From the NCBI GenBank assembly GCA_902792005.1, contig CADAXW010000002.1:70292-125111 (forward strand): DNA of 54,820 nt, read 5' to 3'. This DNA is from an uncultured Lachnospiraceae bacterium (GTDB lineage: Bacteria; Bacillota; Clostridia; Lachnospirales; Lachnospiraceae). The notes beneath the pieces are model-generated. The model ran no database searches. It saw only the letters and a list, made by a program, of their open reading frames with translations, and had not been told where the DNA came from. A program made the position numbers and the translations under genes. Positions 17,031 to 25,677 of this stretch are shown here, in pieces. Numbering within the stretch: position 1 is the stretch's first letter; each line of letters starts with the position of its first letter.

Positions 17031-17059
17031 TTGACCTCTAATATTTGTTAGTATATACT
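17031..17059 (+). promoter_or_regulatory. feoA: Promoter of the feo operon
   Basis: TTGACC (17031-17036), 17-bp spacer, TATACT (17054-17059). The -10 box is inside the 16-bp palindrome at 17047-17062, so a bound repressor would block RNA polymerase. Confidence 0.75.
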
Positions 17060-17062
17060 AAC
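17047..17062. promoter_or_regulatory. Operator palindrome GTTAGTATATACTAAC
   Basis: A perfect 16-bp palindrome with TTAG half-sites separated by 6 bp, over the feo -10 box. The TTAG-N6-CTAA layout recurs before feoB at 17619-17632. An iron-dependent DtxR-family repressor is the likely reader; this is inference from iron-transport context. Confidence 0.65.
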
Positions 17063-17120
17063 AGATGAAATAGAAGGAATACCTGACGATAAATGGATCG
17101 AGAAATGGGAGGTGACCGTG

Positions 17121-17330
17121 ATGCCGCTTTGTATGGCTCCAAAAGGAGAGACAGCAGTTGTGAAAAAGGTGGGTGGAAATCCGGAGGTTCGGCAGCATCT
17201 GGAGAAGCTGGGGTTTGTTCCCGGCTCTGAAGTGACTGTCATGAATGAATCAAACGGAAGTCTGATCGTAAATGTCATGGAATCCCGTATCGCCATCGGC
17301 AAAGACATGGCCATGAAGATCATGGTCTAG
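17121..17330 (+). CDS. feoA: FeoA family protein, first copy
   Basis: 69 residues, a small SH3-like cytoplasmic protein of the ferrous iron transport system, with the family pattern VGGNPEVRQHLEKLGFVPGSEV and the closing strand RIAIGKDMAMKI. FeoA is thought to assist FeoB. ATG 17121 is set by TGGGAGGTG at 17107-17113; a GTG start at 17112 would lie inside that site. A second feoA follows after 49 nt. Confidence 0.9.
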   Translation: MPLCMAPKGETAVVKKVGGNPEVRQHLEKLGFVPGSEVTVMNESNGSLIVNVMESRIAIGKDMAMKIMV

Positions 17331-17379
17331 TTCTGTCGCTTGATCTTATGCTCAGGTACGAAGGAAAAGGAGTGACATT

Positions 17380-17598
17380 ATGACGTTAAAGGACGTGAAG
17401 GTCGGCAGCACCGTAACGGTGAAGAAGCTGACCGGTGAGGGTGCTGTGAAGCGCCGGATCATGGACATGGGGATCACGAAGGGCGTACAGGTTTACGTTC
17501 GAAAGGTTGCACCTCTGGGAGATCCGGTAGAGATTACAGTCAGAGGGTATGAGCTTTCCGTTCGAAAAGCGGATGCTGAGATGATCGCTGTAGAGTGA
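17380..17598 (+). CDS. feoA: FeoA family protein, second copy
   Basis: 72 residues with the FeoA pattern TGEGAVKRRIMDMGITKGVQVYV and GYELSVRKADAEMI at the end. AAAAGGAGTG lies 7 nt upstream of ATG. Two tandem FeoA proteins with clearly different sequences before FeoB are common in Clostridia, and they may bind FeoB as a pair. Confidence 0.92.
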   Translation: MTLKDVKVGSTVTVKKLTGEGAVKRRIMDMGITKGVQVYVRKVAPLGDPVEITVRGYELSVRKADAEMIAVE

Positions 17599-17618
17599 TT
17601 ATTTTTTTTGAGCAGAGG

Positions 17619-17642
17619 TTAGTTAAATCTAATCATAATTAG
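17619..17642. promoter_or_regulatory. Second TTAG-N6-CTAA operator-like site, before feoB
   Basis: TTAGTTAAATCTAA (17619-17632) matches the half-sites of the palindrome over the feo promoter. It overlaps CTAATCATAATTAG (17629-17642), an inverted arrangement of the same half-sites. A secondary regulated promoter or a cooperative operator is possible. Confidence 0.5.
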
Positions 17643-17708
17643 ATACGACTTGAACCGGCTGCAGATCAACAGTTCTGAACAGTTTTAAAAAAAGGAAGGA
17701 TTATAGAA

Positions 17709-20128
17709 ATGGCAATTCGTATTGCGCTCGCAGGAAACCCAAACTGCGGTAAAACGACACTGTTCAATGCGCTTACCGGTGCCAATCAGTACGTAGGTAA
17801 CTGGCCCGGTGTAACCGTTGAAAAAAAGGAAGGTAAGCTGAAGGGCAACAAGGAGGTCCGCATCGAGGATCTTCCGGGTATTTACTCGCTTTCTCCGTAC
17901 ACTCTGGAGGAGGTTGTTGCAAGAAACTATCTCATCGGTCAGAGACCGGATGCAATCATCAATATCGTTGACGGTACCAACCTGGAAAGAAACCTGTACC
18001 TTACAACACAGGTGCTGGAGCTTGGTATTCCGGTGGTGGTTGCGGTCAACATGATGGATCTGGTTCAGAAGAGCGGTGACAAGATCAACACCAAGGCTCT
18101 TTCCGAGAAGCTGGGAGTTCCGGTCATGGAGATCTCGGCCATGAAGGGGACAGGCATTCATGAAGTGGCTGACAAGGCGGTCGAACTGGCGAAGGCCGGT
18201 CAGACGCTTACAAATAAATGTGAGTTCTCGCAGGAGGCGGAGAGCTATATCAAGGCAGTGGAAGATAAGCTGCCGGGAGATATCGCAGCAGATGAGCAAA
18301 GATTCTTCGCCATCAAGCTTTTGGAGAAGGATGACAAGATCCGTGAGGCTGCGAAAAATCTGCCGGATGTTTCAGATGAGATCCGGGAAATGGAAAAGGC
18401 ATTTGACGACGATACGGAGAGTATCATCACAAATGAAAGATATAACTATATCACATCCATCATATCCGGTGTTCTGAAGAAGAAGCATTCCGGAACCAAG
18501 ATGACAACCTCGGATAAGGTGGACAAGATCGTGACCAACCGCTGGCTGGCACTGCCCATCTTCGCGCTGATCATGTTCATCGTTTACTACGTGTCCATTT
18601 CCACCGTTGGTGGCTGGGCGACAGATTGGGTGAATGACAATGCGTTTGGTGACGGTTTCCATCTCTTTGGCATGAACGGAAATCTGGATGAAGACACAGA
18701 CAAATGGGCTGAGGAGCATGTGTTTGTAGAACCGGTAAAGGCGGTCGTGGATGCTGCAGCTGCAGATGAAAGTGTTATTGGCGCCGGAGATCTGAAGGAT
18801 GCATTTGACGAAGGAGACCTCGATGGGTTTACCGAGACGTATGAGACCTATGCAGACGATCTGATCGAAAAGGGATATGCCATCGATGAGGCGCTTACGG
18901 AAACGGAAGCGTTGAATGAGGACGGGGAGTTTGATACTCCCGATCCATCGGAATACGGAACCTGGGTTCCCAGTATTCCGGTACTGGTTGAGAGGGGTCT
19001 CGACAACATCGGATGTGTGGACTGGCTGAAGAGCCTGATCCTGGACGGTATTATAGCCGGAGTCGGTGCGGTGCTTGGTTTCCTTCCGCAGATGCTGGTA
19101 CTGTTTATCTTCCTGGCAATCCTGGAGGAGTGCGGCTACATGGCCCGCGTGGCATTTATCATGGACCGTATCTTCCGGAAGTTCGGGCTTTCAGGTAAGT
19201 CCTTTATCCCGGTTCTGTTCTGATCGGAACCGGATGCGGTGTGCCGGGTGTCATGGCAAGCCGGACCATTGAAAATGAAAGAGATCGTCGTATGACGATC
19301 ATGACGACTACATTTATTCCCTGTGGGGCTAAGCTGCCCATCATTTCCCTGATCGCAGCAGCGCTGTTCCACGGCTCGGGGCTGATCGCATGGAGCGCAT
19401 ACTTCATCGGTATCGCGGCCATCATTCTCTCCGGTATCATTCTGAAGAAGACGAAAATGTTCGCCGGCGATCCTGCTCCCTTCGTTATGGAGCTTCCGGC
19501 ATACCATCTGCCGAAGGTTGGTGCTGTACTTCGCTCCATGTGGGAGCGTGGATGGTCCTTCATCAAGAAGGCCGGTACCATCATCCTGCTTTCCTCCATC
19601 GTGATCTGGGCAGGCAAGTCCTTCGGATGGGTGGACGGAGCCTTCGGATTCAATCCGGACGTTGCTTTGGAAGACAGTATCCTGGGCAAGATCGGCAGCG
19701 GTATCTGCTGGATCTTTGCTCCGCTCGGATTTGATAATATCCGTGCAACCGTTGCGACCGTTATGGGACTTGTTGCAAAGGAAGAAGTTGTTGGTGTATT
19801 CGGTGTCCTGGACTTCGAAGGCCTGACACAGCTGGCAGGTTATTCCTTCCTGCTGTTCAACCTGCTCTGCGCACCCTGCTTTGCAGCCATCGGTGCCATC
19901 AAGAGAGAGATGAACTCTGCAAAGTGGACATGGTTCGCCATCGGTTATCAGTGTGTTTTCGCGTACGTTGTATCGCTTTGTGTATACCAGATCGGAATGC
20001 TGATCTCGGGAACCTTCAGTGTATGGGCGATCGTAGCGATCCTTCTGGTGATCGGCTTCCTCTTCCTGCTGTTCCGTCCTTATAAGGAGAGCACGAAGTT
20101 GGATGTTAAGTTGAAGAAGATCGCATAA
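17709..20128 (+). pseudogene. feoB: FeoB ferrous iron transporter, frameshifted by a 5-bp duplication
   Basis: The N-terminal G domain is complete: GNPNCGKT (9-16), VGNWPGVTV, DLPGIYSL and NMMD. Membrane segments follow. An acidic loop of about 110 residues sits between the first membrane helix (near 18540-18620) and the segment LDGIIAGVGAVLGFLPQM, much longer than usual. At 19213-19222 TTCTG is repeated in tandem; the frame ends at TGA 19223. Removing one copy gives PVLIGTGCGVPGVMASRT, the expected FeoB continuation, which then runs intact to 20128 (about 805 residues in total). As written the protein loses half its membrane domain. The lesion may be recent, population-variable or a sequence error. 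Confidence 0.9.
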
Positions 20129-20190
20129 CGGATATCAGATAAAGGTGATTTAGAAGGGCGGCTTACCGTCGCAGAAAGGAGGCGCACAGA

Positions 20191-20403
20191 ATGGGCGGAA
20201 CGATACTTGCATTACTGATCGTAGCGGCACTTGTGGGACTTGCTATATTCAGCATGATCCGGGACAAGAAGAAAGGCCGATCCGTCATCTGCGGCGTCGA
20301 CTGTAAAAGCTGCGGCGGTGCCTGCCATGCCGGCGGGGGCGAGACCTGCCCGCATATGCAGAACGCACTAAAGCGGAACCCGGACCTGCGGCGCAACATG
20401 TGA
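20191..20403 (+). CDS. FeoB-associated Cys-rich membrane protein
   Basis: 70 residues: a membrane helix at about 4-22, then a short cytoplasmic tail with CGVDCKSCGGACHAGGGETC. This matches the small Cys-rich proteins often encoded directly after feoB in Firmicutes; a metal-handling role is suspected but unproven. AAAGGAGG lies 8 nt upstream of ATG. The gene ends the feo operon before a paired REP element. Confidence 0.85.
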   Translation: MGGTILALLIVAALVGLAIFSMIRDKKKGRSVICGVDCKSCGGACHAGGGETCPHMQNALKRNPDLRRNM

Positions 20404-20415
20404 TAAATAAGTTAT

Positions 20416-20517
20416 GCCGGCGTGACAAAAGGGCCTGCCGGCGTGACAAAAGGGACAGTCCCCTCTGTCACGTTTTCCCTGGAAAACGTGACAAGGGGGA
20501 CTGTCCCTTTTGTCACG
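20416..20517. repeat. Paired REP-like element (C1, C2) with a duplicated left edge
   Basis: Two 31-bp palindromes (20442-20472 and 20487-20517) flank the spacer TTTTCCCTGGAAAA. On the left, GCCGGCGTGACAAAAGGG occurs twice (20416-20433 and 20437-20454), 21 bp apart, so part of the left palindrome has been tandemly duplicated. Confidence 0.85.
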
Positions 20518-20534
20518 CCTTTACACTTTAGGAC

Positions 20535-20562
20535 TTGACAGATCCCGCGTTTTGTGTATAAT
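20535..20562 (+). promoter_or_regulatory. Promoter of the ohrR-trx cluster
   Basis: TTGACA (20535-20540), 16-bp spacer, TATAAT (20557-20562), about 63 nt before the ohrR start. Confidence 0.85.
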
Positions 20563-20571
20563 TGAATTGTA
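20557..20571. promoter_or_regulatory. OhrR-box-like operator overlapping the -10 box
   Basis: TATAATTGAATTGTA differs at only two positions from the known Bacillus OhrR half-operator TACAATTAAATTGTA. A second related element, AAGCAATTAAATATTGC, follows. The first gene of the transcript encodes an OhrR-like protein, which supports autoregulation by peroxide. Confidence 0.65.
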
Positions 20572-20624
20572 AGCAATTAAATATTGCATAAAGAAAAGCG
20601 CATTGACTGAACAGGAGGGACACC

Positions 20625-21065
20625 ATGGATTCATATGATTGCCTGAAACTGGAAAATCAGCTCTGCTTTCCGCTTTATGCGTGTTCGAAGGAGATCGTCC
20701 GCCGGTACAAGCCGTACCTGGATGAGCTGGATCTTACCTACACGCAGTATATAACCATGATGGTTCTCTGGGAGAAGAAGCAGACAAATGTGAAGGAGCT
20801 GGGAGAGTGCCTGTATCTGGACTCTGGGACCCTGACACCGGTGCTGAAGAAGATGGAGCAAAAGGGGTATCTCACACGGCATCGTTCGGAGGAGGATGAG
20901 AGGAATCTGGTGGTGACCATCACGGATGCGGGCGAGAAGCTGCGGGAGGAGGCAGTGACCATTCCTTCGCGTATGGGAAAATGTGTGAACCTGTCCCCGA
21001 AGGATGCGAAGGAACTGTACCGGCTGTTATACCTGGTTCTGGGAAATGTAGATGGAACAAAATAA
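20625..21065 (+). CDS. ohrR: OhrR-type MarR family peroxide sensor
   Basis: 146 residues, MarR fold. The N-terminus LENQLCFPLYACSKEI closely follows OhrR, placing the redox-active Cys at residue 14; a second Cys is at 20. The winged helix includes LYLDSGTLTPVLKKMEQKGYL and the wing RSEEDERN. OhrR proteins leave DNA when organic hydroperoxides oxidise the N-terminal Cys. AGGAGGGA lies 6 nt before ATG. The genes behind it encode thioredoxin and its reductase, not the usual OhrA peroxidase, so the regulon here seems to concern thiol reduction. Confidence 0.87.
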   Translation: MDSYDCLKLENQLCFPLYACSKEIVRRYKPYLDELDLTYTQYITMMVLWEKKQTNVKELGECLYLDSGTLTPVLKKMEQKGYLTRHRSEEDERNLVVTITDAGEKLREEAVTIPSRMGKCVNLSPKDAKELYRLLYLVLGNVDGTK

Positions 21066-21140
21066 AACAACCTGATAGGTAACGTTTGAACAAATTTTAG
21101 AAAATCATAGAGTGAATGATCAAGAAGGAGGTACGATCCT

Positions 21141-21449
21141 ATGGCAGTATTACAGATCAAAGAAGATCAGTTTGAAGCAGAAGTGGAAAAGGCAGAGGGC
21201 AAGGTGCTCGTTGATTTCTGGGCGGGCTGGTGCGGCCCCTGCAAGATGCTCTCACCGGTGGTTGAGCAGCTTTCGAATGAGATTCCGGACGTGAAGTTCG
21301 TGGGTGTGGACGTGGATGAAGCGGAGCGCCTGGCGGTGAAGTACGGGATCAGCTCCATTCCCTGTCTCATTCTTTTTGAGAACGGCGCAGAGGCGAAGCG
21401 CTCGGTTGGTTTCCAGCCGAAGCCGGCACTGGCAGAATTCCTGAAATAG
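21141..21449 (+). CDS. trxA: Thioredoxin
   Basis: 102 residues with the active site WCGPCK (C31, C34) and the cis-Pro loop ISSIPCLILFENG. It keeps cytoplasmic proteins reduced using electrons from thioredoxin reductase, whose gene begins 17 nt downstream. AAGGAGGT lies upstream of the ATG at the usual spacing. Confidence 0.96.
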   Translation: MAVLQIKEDQFEAEVEKAEGKVLVDFWAGWCGPCKMLSPVVEQLSNEIPDVKFVGVDVDEAERLAVKYGISSIPCLILFENGAEAKRSVGFQPKPALAEFLK

Positions 21450-21466
21450 GAAAGCAGAGGATAGCT

Positions 21467-22322
21467 ATGGCAGATGTGATCATTATCGGCGCCGGTCCGG
21501 CGGGACTCTCGGCAGCCATTTATGTACAGAGAGCCGGGAAGTCGGCTTTGGTCCTGGAGGCCATGACCTACGGAGGCCAGATCATCAATACACCGGAGGT
21601 GGAAAACTATCCGGGAATTCAGAAGATCTCAGGCTTCGATTTTGCAACCGCCCTCTATGAGCAGGCTGTATCGCTCGGCGCGGAGCTGGTTTTTGACCGG
21701 GCTGAGAAGATAGAAAAAAAGGAGGAGCTCCTTCAGGTGACCACCGCAGGCGGCTCGGTATATGAGGCAAAGGCCGTCATCCTGGCCACCGGAGCGAAGA
21801 ACCGGAAGCTGGGAATTGAGCGGGAGCAGGAGCTGACAGGCCGGGGCGTGTCCTACTGCGCGACATGCGATGGCGCATTTTACAAGGGAAAGCCGGTGGC
21901 GGTGAACGGCGGCGGCAATACGGCCCTTGAGGACGCCATGTTCCTGTCCAACTACTGCAGCAGGGTTTACGTGATCCACCGCAGAGAGGGCTTCCGAGGA
22001 GAACCGCAGGCACTGGAAGCGCTTCGGGCAAAGGACAATGTGGAATTCGTCCTGAATGCCACGGTCACAGGGCTTCTGGGAGAGCCGAAGCTCACCGGCG
22101 TGGAGGTTCGTGGCCATCGGTCAGGAGCCGGAGAATCATGGGTTTGAAAATGTAGTGGATCTGGATCCCCTGGGGTATATCTCCGCCGGGGAGGACTGCA
22201 CCACGGGAACGCCGGGTGTGTTCACGGCAGGAGACTGCAGGACCAAGGCGGTCCGTCAGCTGACCACGGCGGCATCGGACGGAGCAGTTGCGGCGCTTGC
22301 GGCATGCAGCTATATCGGGTAG
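21467..22322 (+). pseudogene. trxB: Thioredoxin reductase, frameshifted by an inferred short deletion
   Basis: The first part holds the FAD motif GAGPAGLSAA (8-17), the redox pair C131-ATC-C134 and the NAD(P)-site GGGNTALEDA (148 on). After GVEVR (codon ending 22111) the frame goes wrong and stops at 22147. Another frame resumes at 22107 with FVAIGQEPENHG and runs to the normal C-terminal GDCRTKAVRQLTTAASDGAVAA at 22322. The family has roughly 12-17 residues between these two points (a loop ending in DGVF), so a deletion of 3n+2 bases is inferred. The junction GTTCGTG would fit slippage between two such heptamers. Without repair the enzyme lacks its C-terminal FAD-binding part. Confidence 0.88.
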
Positions 22323-22360
22323 AATAGAGAAAAATAGTAAAAGAATATAAGGAGGAAACT

Positions 22361-22615
22361 ATGGACGAGATGAAGAAATGCTGCTGTGCAGTAGATGAAG
22401 ATGCTATCGTGGAAGAAGGCGTGGTTGATGAGAAGGCATGCTGCAAGAAGGATAAGTGCTGCAAGTGCTGTGTATGCTGCAAGCTCTGCAAGGCGCTGCT
22501 GCTGATCGGTGTGGGCTTCCTGGTGGGAGTACATTTCCGGGCTATCAAGGCGCTTATCAAGGGACAGCCTATGCCGAAGGCACCCGCATGGCATTGCTGG
22601 GTGAAAAAGAAGTAA
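22361..22615 (+). CDS. Cys-rich small membrane protein
   Basis: 84 residues with 13 cysteines, twelve of them in the first 43 residues as CCC, then four CC pairs and a single C (KACCKKDKCCKCCVCCKLC). A hydrophobic segment at about 44-60 follows, and the C-terminus is basic with one more Cys. AGGAGG lies 7 nt before ATG. It sits in the thiol-redox cluster behind trxB and ahead of a terminator. A metal-binding or thiol-buffering membrane protein is plausible; I do not recognise a family. Confidence 0.75.
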   Translation: MDEMKKCCCAVDEDAIVEEGVVDEKACCKKDKCCKCCVCCKLCKALLLIGVGFLVGVHFRAIKALIKGQPMPKAPAWHCWVKKK

Positions 22616-22639
22616 TATAAAAGACTTTTCAGAACTGTT

Positions 22640-22678
22640 GGAGATACGTCTGTTTTGGGTTGCAGGCGTATCTCCTTT
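22640..22678 (+). terminator. Terminator of the ohrR-trx cluster
   Basis: GGAGATACGTCTG (22640-22652) pairs with CAGGCGTATCTCC (22663-22675) with one G-T pair, followed by only a short T run. Confidence 0.7.
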
Positions 22679-22794
22679 CCATGTTCCCGAAAAGAAGGAC
22701 GGGAAGAAGGGCGGAACAGGCGGAAATGCTTGTGTCACGCGGCTTCGAGTGGTAAAATAAAACGGTGAATGCTATATCTAAGGAGGAACCGAGC

Positions 22795-23214
22795 ATGGTG
22801 AAAGACGACTGCATTTTCTGCAAACTGGCAAATGGGGTTTTTCCCACAAATATGATCTATGAGGATGAGGATTTTGCTGTGATCCTGGATGCTGCACCCG
22901 CGGCCCGGGGACATGCGCTGATCATTCCGAAACAGCATGCAGACAATCTGTATGAGCTGCCGGATGAGATCGGAGCAAAGGTAATGCCGCTGGCAAAGAA
23001 GATCGCCCTTGCCATGAAGGAGACATTTCAGTGTGACGGTGTAAATGTACAGCAGAACAACGAGCTTGCGGCCGGACAGTCAGTGTTCCATTTCCATACA
23101 CATGTCCTTCCCCGGTTTGAAAAGGACAAGATAAGTCTTCTCTGGAAGCCCCTGAAGCCTTCGGATGAAGAGCAGGCGGAAACCTGTCAGCTGCTGAAGA
23201 AAGCGCTGTCTTAG
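22795..23214 (+). CDS. HIT-family nucleotide hydrolase
   Basis: 139 residues with the histidine triad HFHTH at 99-103 and the N-terminal CIFCK motif. HIT proteins of this type (Hint branch) hydrolyse aminoacyl- or phosphoramidate-AMP compounds. ATG 22795 is chosen because AAGGAGGA at 22780-22787 is spaced correctly for it; an upstream ATG at 22765 lies before the ribosome site. Confidence 0.9.
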   Translation: MVKDDCIFCKLANGVFPTNMIYEDEDFAVILDAAPAARGHALIIPKQHADNLYELPDEIGAKVMPLAKKIALAMKETFQCDGVNVQQNNELAAGQSVFHFHTHVLPRFEKDKISLLWKPLKPSDEEQAETCQLLKKALS

Positions 23215-23219
23215 TTTCC

Positions 23220-23248
23220 TTGAGTTTATGCTGTGGATATGATAAACT
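23220..23248 (+). promoter_or_regulatory. Promoter TTGAGT-N17-TAAACT, copy 1
   Basis: TTGAGT (23220-23225) and TAAACT (23243-23248) are 17 bp apart, with the flanks TT and TGA before TAAACTTG. A near-identical arrangement sits at 25678-25706 before the carbamoyltransferase. Confidence 0.55.
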
Positions 23249-23322
23249 TGGAACGTTGTTAAAGACAGAAATAACTGTAAAACTGTGATATCGGTACATA
23301 CTGTATCGGGAGGATGGACGGA

Positions 23323-24342
23323 ATGAAAAAAGTCGGATACCTGTTCCGCGTGTTAAAGGGCGGAAGCTTTAAGCGCTTTAAGGATGTTGTGGACCGGACC
23401 CATGAGAAATGTGGTCAGAACCGTGTCAAGACCGTACTGGATATGCTCTGGTGCTTTGTAAGATACGGTGCCGGGGTGCATGATTATCTGATCTTTGCGT
23501 TTTATGATATGAACGGACGCCAGAGGGATACCTACATCACACGCCTTCGCAACAAGCGTATGCTTGAGATGGTGAATGATGAGTCCAAGTCCTATATCTT
23601 TAACCGGAAGGATGTCTTTAACAAGCTTTATAAGGATTTTCTCCACCGGGATTTCCTCTGTGTGGAGGATATGACGCCGGAGAACTTCGCAGAGTTCATG
23701 AAGGATAAGGAAGTGATCTTTGCAAAGCCTTCTACCAGCGAGAGCGGTAAGGGAATTGAAAAGCTGAAAAAGGCGGACTTCAAGTCCCTGGATGCCATGT
23801 ATGACTATATCCGGCTTCCGGAAAAGGATTTCGGTGTGCTGGAGCAGGAGATCAAGCAGCATCACGATCTGAATACCCTGTATCCGCATTCCATCAATAC
23901 CTATCGTATCGTCACCCTGCTGGTGGACGGAAAGGCACACTATGTATATGGTGTTGCGAAGATGGGAAATGACGGGAAGTTCGTGGATAATCTGGAGAAC
24001 GGAGGCCTTGGCTGTCCCATCGATCCGAAGACAGGGAAAATGTGCGGCGTAGCCCACACCTCACCGCTGATCAACTATGATACCCATCCCTACACCGGTG
24101 TGAAGCTCATCGGATTCCAGCTGCCCTATGTCAGAGAAGCCATCAAGCTGTGTCTGAAGGCGGCTCACGTGGTGCCTGAGGTTGGTTATGTGGGCTGGGA
24201 TGTGGCAGTGACCGAGGACGGACCGATCCTGGTTGAGGGCAACAATTATTCCGGATACGACTTCTGGCAGCTGCCGGAGTGGACCCCGAACAAGCGGGGG
24301 CTGTACCCATATTTCCGTAAGATGATCAAGGGGTACAAATAG
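23323..24342 (+). CDS. ATP-grasp protein of the sugar-transfer-associated type
   Basis: 339 residues. The sequence [14 protein letters not shown] looks like the ATP-binding lid of ATP-grasp enzymes, with [21 protein letters not shown] and the metal-binding end [19 protein letters not shown]. It fits the ATP-grasp group seen in surface-polysaccharide clusters, which forms amide or ester bonds using ATP; the substrates are unknown. ATG 23323 is 9 nt from GGGAGG (23308-23313); an ATG at 23314 abuts that site. The next gene, metK, follows after 53 nt and may share the transcript. Confidence 0.75.
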   Translation: MKKVGYLFRVLKGGSFKRFKDVVDRTHEKCGQNRVKTVLDMLWCFVRYGAGVHDYLIFAFYDMNGRQRDTYITRLRNKRMLEMVNDESKSYIFNRKDVFNKLYKDFLHRDFLCVEDMTPENFAEFMKDKEVIFAKPSTSESGKGIEKLKKADFKSLDAMYDYIRLPEKDFGVLEQEIKQHHDLNTLYPHSINTYRIVTLLVDGKAHYVYGVAKMGNDGKFVDNLENGGLGCPIDPKTGKMCGVAHTSPLINYDTHPYTGVKLIGFQLPYVREAIKLCLKAAHVVPEVGYVGWDVAVTEDGPILVEGNNYSGYDFWQLPEWTPNKRGLYPYFRKMIKGYK

Positions 24343-24395
24343 ATCAAAGGAAACTAAAGACATTTTTACTGGAAGGAAAGATAAAAGGAAAAGAA

Positions 24396-25589
24396 ATGGA
24401 AAGAAGATTTTTTACGTCAGAATCGGTAACCGAGGGACATCCTGATAAGATCTGCGATCAGATCTCGGATGCTATTCTGGATGAACTGATCCGTCAGGAT
24501 GTGAACAGCCGCGTGGCCTGTGAAACCTGCGCAACCACCGGACTGGTTCTGGTCATGGGAGAGATCACGACGCAGGCGTATGTTGATATTCAGAAGATCG
24601 CCCGGGAGACGATCCGTGAGATCGGATATGACCGAGCAAAATATGGTTTTGACTGTGATACCTGCGGTATCATCGTTGCCATCGACGAGCAGTCGGCAGA
24701 TATCGCCATGGGCGTTGATAAGGCTCTGGAAGCAAAAGAAAATCAGATGTCGGATGAGGAGCTGGAGGCCATCGGTGCCGGAGACCAGGGACTGATGTTC
24801 GGTTATGCTACTACGGAGACGCCGGAGCTGATGCCCTATCCCATCTCCATGGCGCATAAGCTGGCGCTGCAGCTGACAAAGGTTCGTAAGAACGGAACTC
24901 TTCCGTACCTTCGTCCGGATGGAAAGACCCAGGTGACGGTGGAGTATGATGAGGAAGGACATCCCTTCCGGATCGATGCGGTGGTGCTTTCCACGCAGCA
25001 CAGCGAGGATGTGTCACAGGAGCAGATCCACGAGGACATCCGCAAATATGTCTTCGATCCCATCCTGCCGGCGGAAATGCTGGATGAGAACACGAAGTAC
25101 TTCATCAACCCCACGGGTCGTTTCGTGATCGGCGGACCTCAGGGAGACTCGGGCCTGACCGGACGGAAGATCATCGTGGATACCTACGGCGGATATGCAC
25201 GTCACGGCGGCGGCGCATTTTCCGGAAAGGATCCCACCAAGGTGGACCGTTCCGCCAGCTATGCAGCCCGTTATGTGGCAAAAAATATTGTGGCAGCAGG
25301 GCTGGCTGAAAAATGTGAGATCCAGCTGTCCTACGCCATCGGTGTGGCACAGCCTACCTCCGTTATGGTGGATACCTTCGGAACAGGGAAGCTTTCGGAT
25401 GTGCGTCTGACAGAGATCGTGCGGGAGAACTTCGACCTCAGACCGGCAGGCATCATTAAGATGCTGGATCTGAGACGGCCGATCTACAGGCAGACCGCGG
25501 CTTACGGACACTTCGGACGTACCGATGTGGATCTCCCCTGGGAGAAGACCGATATGGTGGAGAAACTGAAGAGTTACCTGAACGACTAA
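24396..25589 (+). CDS. metK: S-adenosylmethionine synthetase
   Basis: 397 residues, the normal length. Signature motifs are GHPDKICDQ (14-22), [12 protein letters not shown] and [16 protein letters not shown]. The enzyme makes S-adenosylmethionine from methionine and ATP. No S-adenosylmethionine riboswitch can fit in the 53-nt gap upstream, which holds only a purine-rich ribosome site (AAAGGAAAAG). A strong terminator follows. Confidence 0.97.
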   Translation: MERRFFTSESVTEGHPDKICDQISDAILDELIRQDVNSRVACETCATTGLVLVMGEITTQAYVDIQKIARETIREIGYDRAKYGFDCDTCGIIVAIDEQSADIAMGVDKALEAKENQMSDEELEAIGAGDQGLMFGYATTETPELMPYPISMAHKLALQLTKVRKNGTLPYLRPDGKTQVTVEYDEEGHPFRIDAVVLSTQHSEDVSQEQIHEDIRKYVFDPILPAEMLDENTKYFINPTGRFVIGGPQGDSGLTGRKIIVDTYGGYARHGGGAFSGKDPTKVDRSASYAARYVAKNIVAAGLAEKCEIQLSYAIGVAQPTSVMVDTFGTGKLSDVRLTEIVRENFDLRPAGIIKMLDLRRPIYRQTAAYGHFGRTDVDLPWEKTDMVEKLKSYLND

Positions 25590-25594
25590 GGATG

Positions 25595-25642
25595 AAGGAG
25601 ACAGTATCACTGGCATGAACATGAGATGCTGTCTCCTTTTTT
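25595..25642 (+). terminator. metK: Terminator after metK
   Basis: A 14-bp stem (AAGGAGACAGTATC with GATGCTGTCTCCTT, one G-T pair) is followed by T6. Confidence 0.92.
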
Positions 25643-25677
25643 CACAGGAAACTTAAGATCCGGAAGTCCAACGGTTC

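Noticed and set aside
20416-20517. Possible CRISPR or phage attachment site
   Set aside because: The palindromes recur at other gene ends with the same structure and no spacer diversity, so REP-like repeats explain them.
24343-24395. S-adenosylmethionine riboswitch before metK
   Set aside because: The gap is only 53 nt and shows no SAM-riboswitch core.
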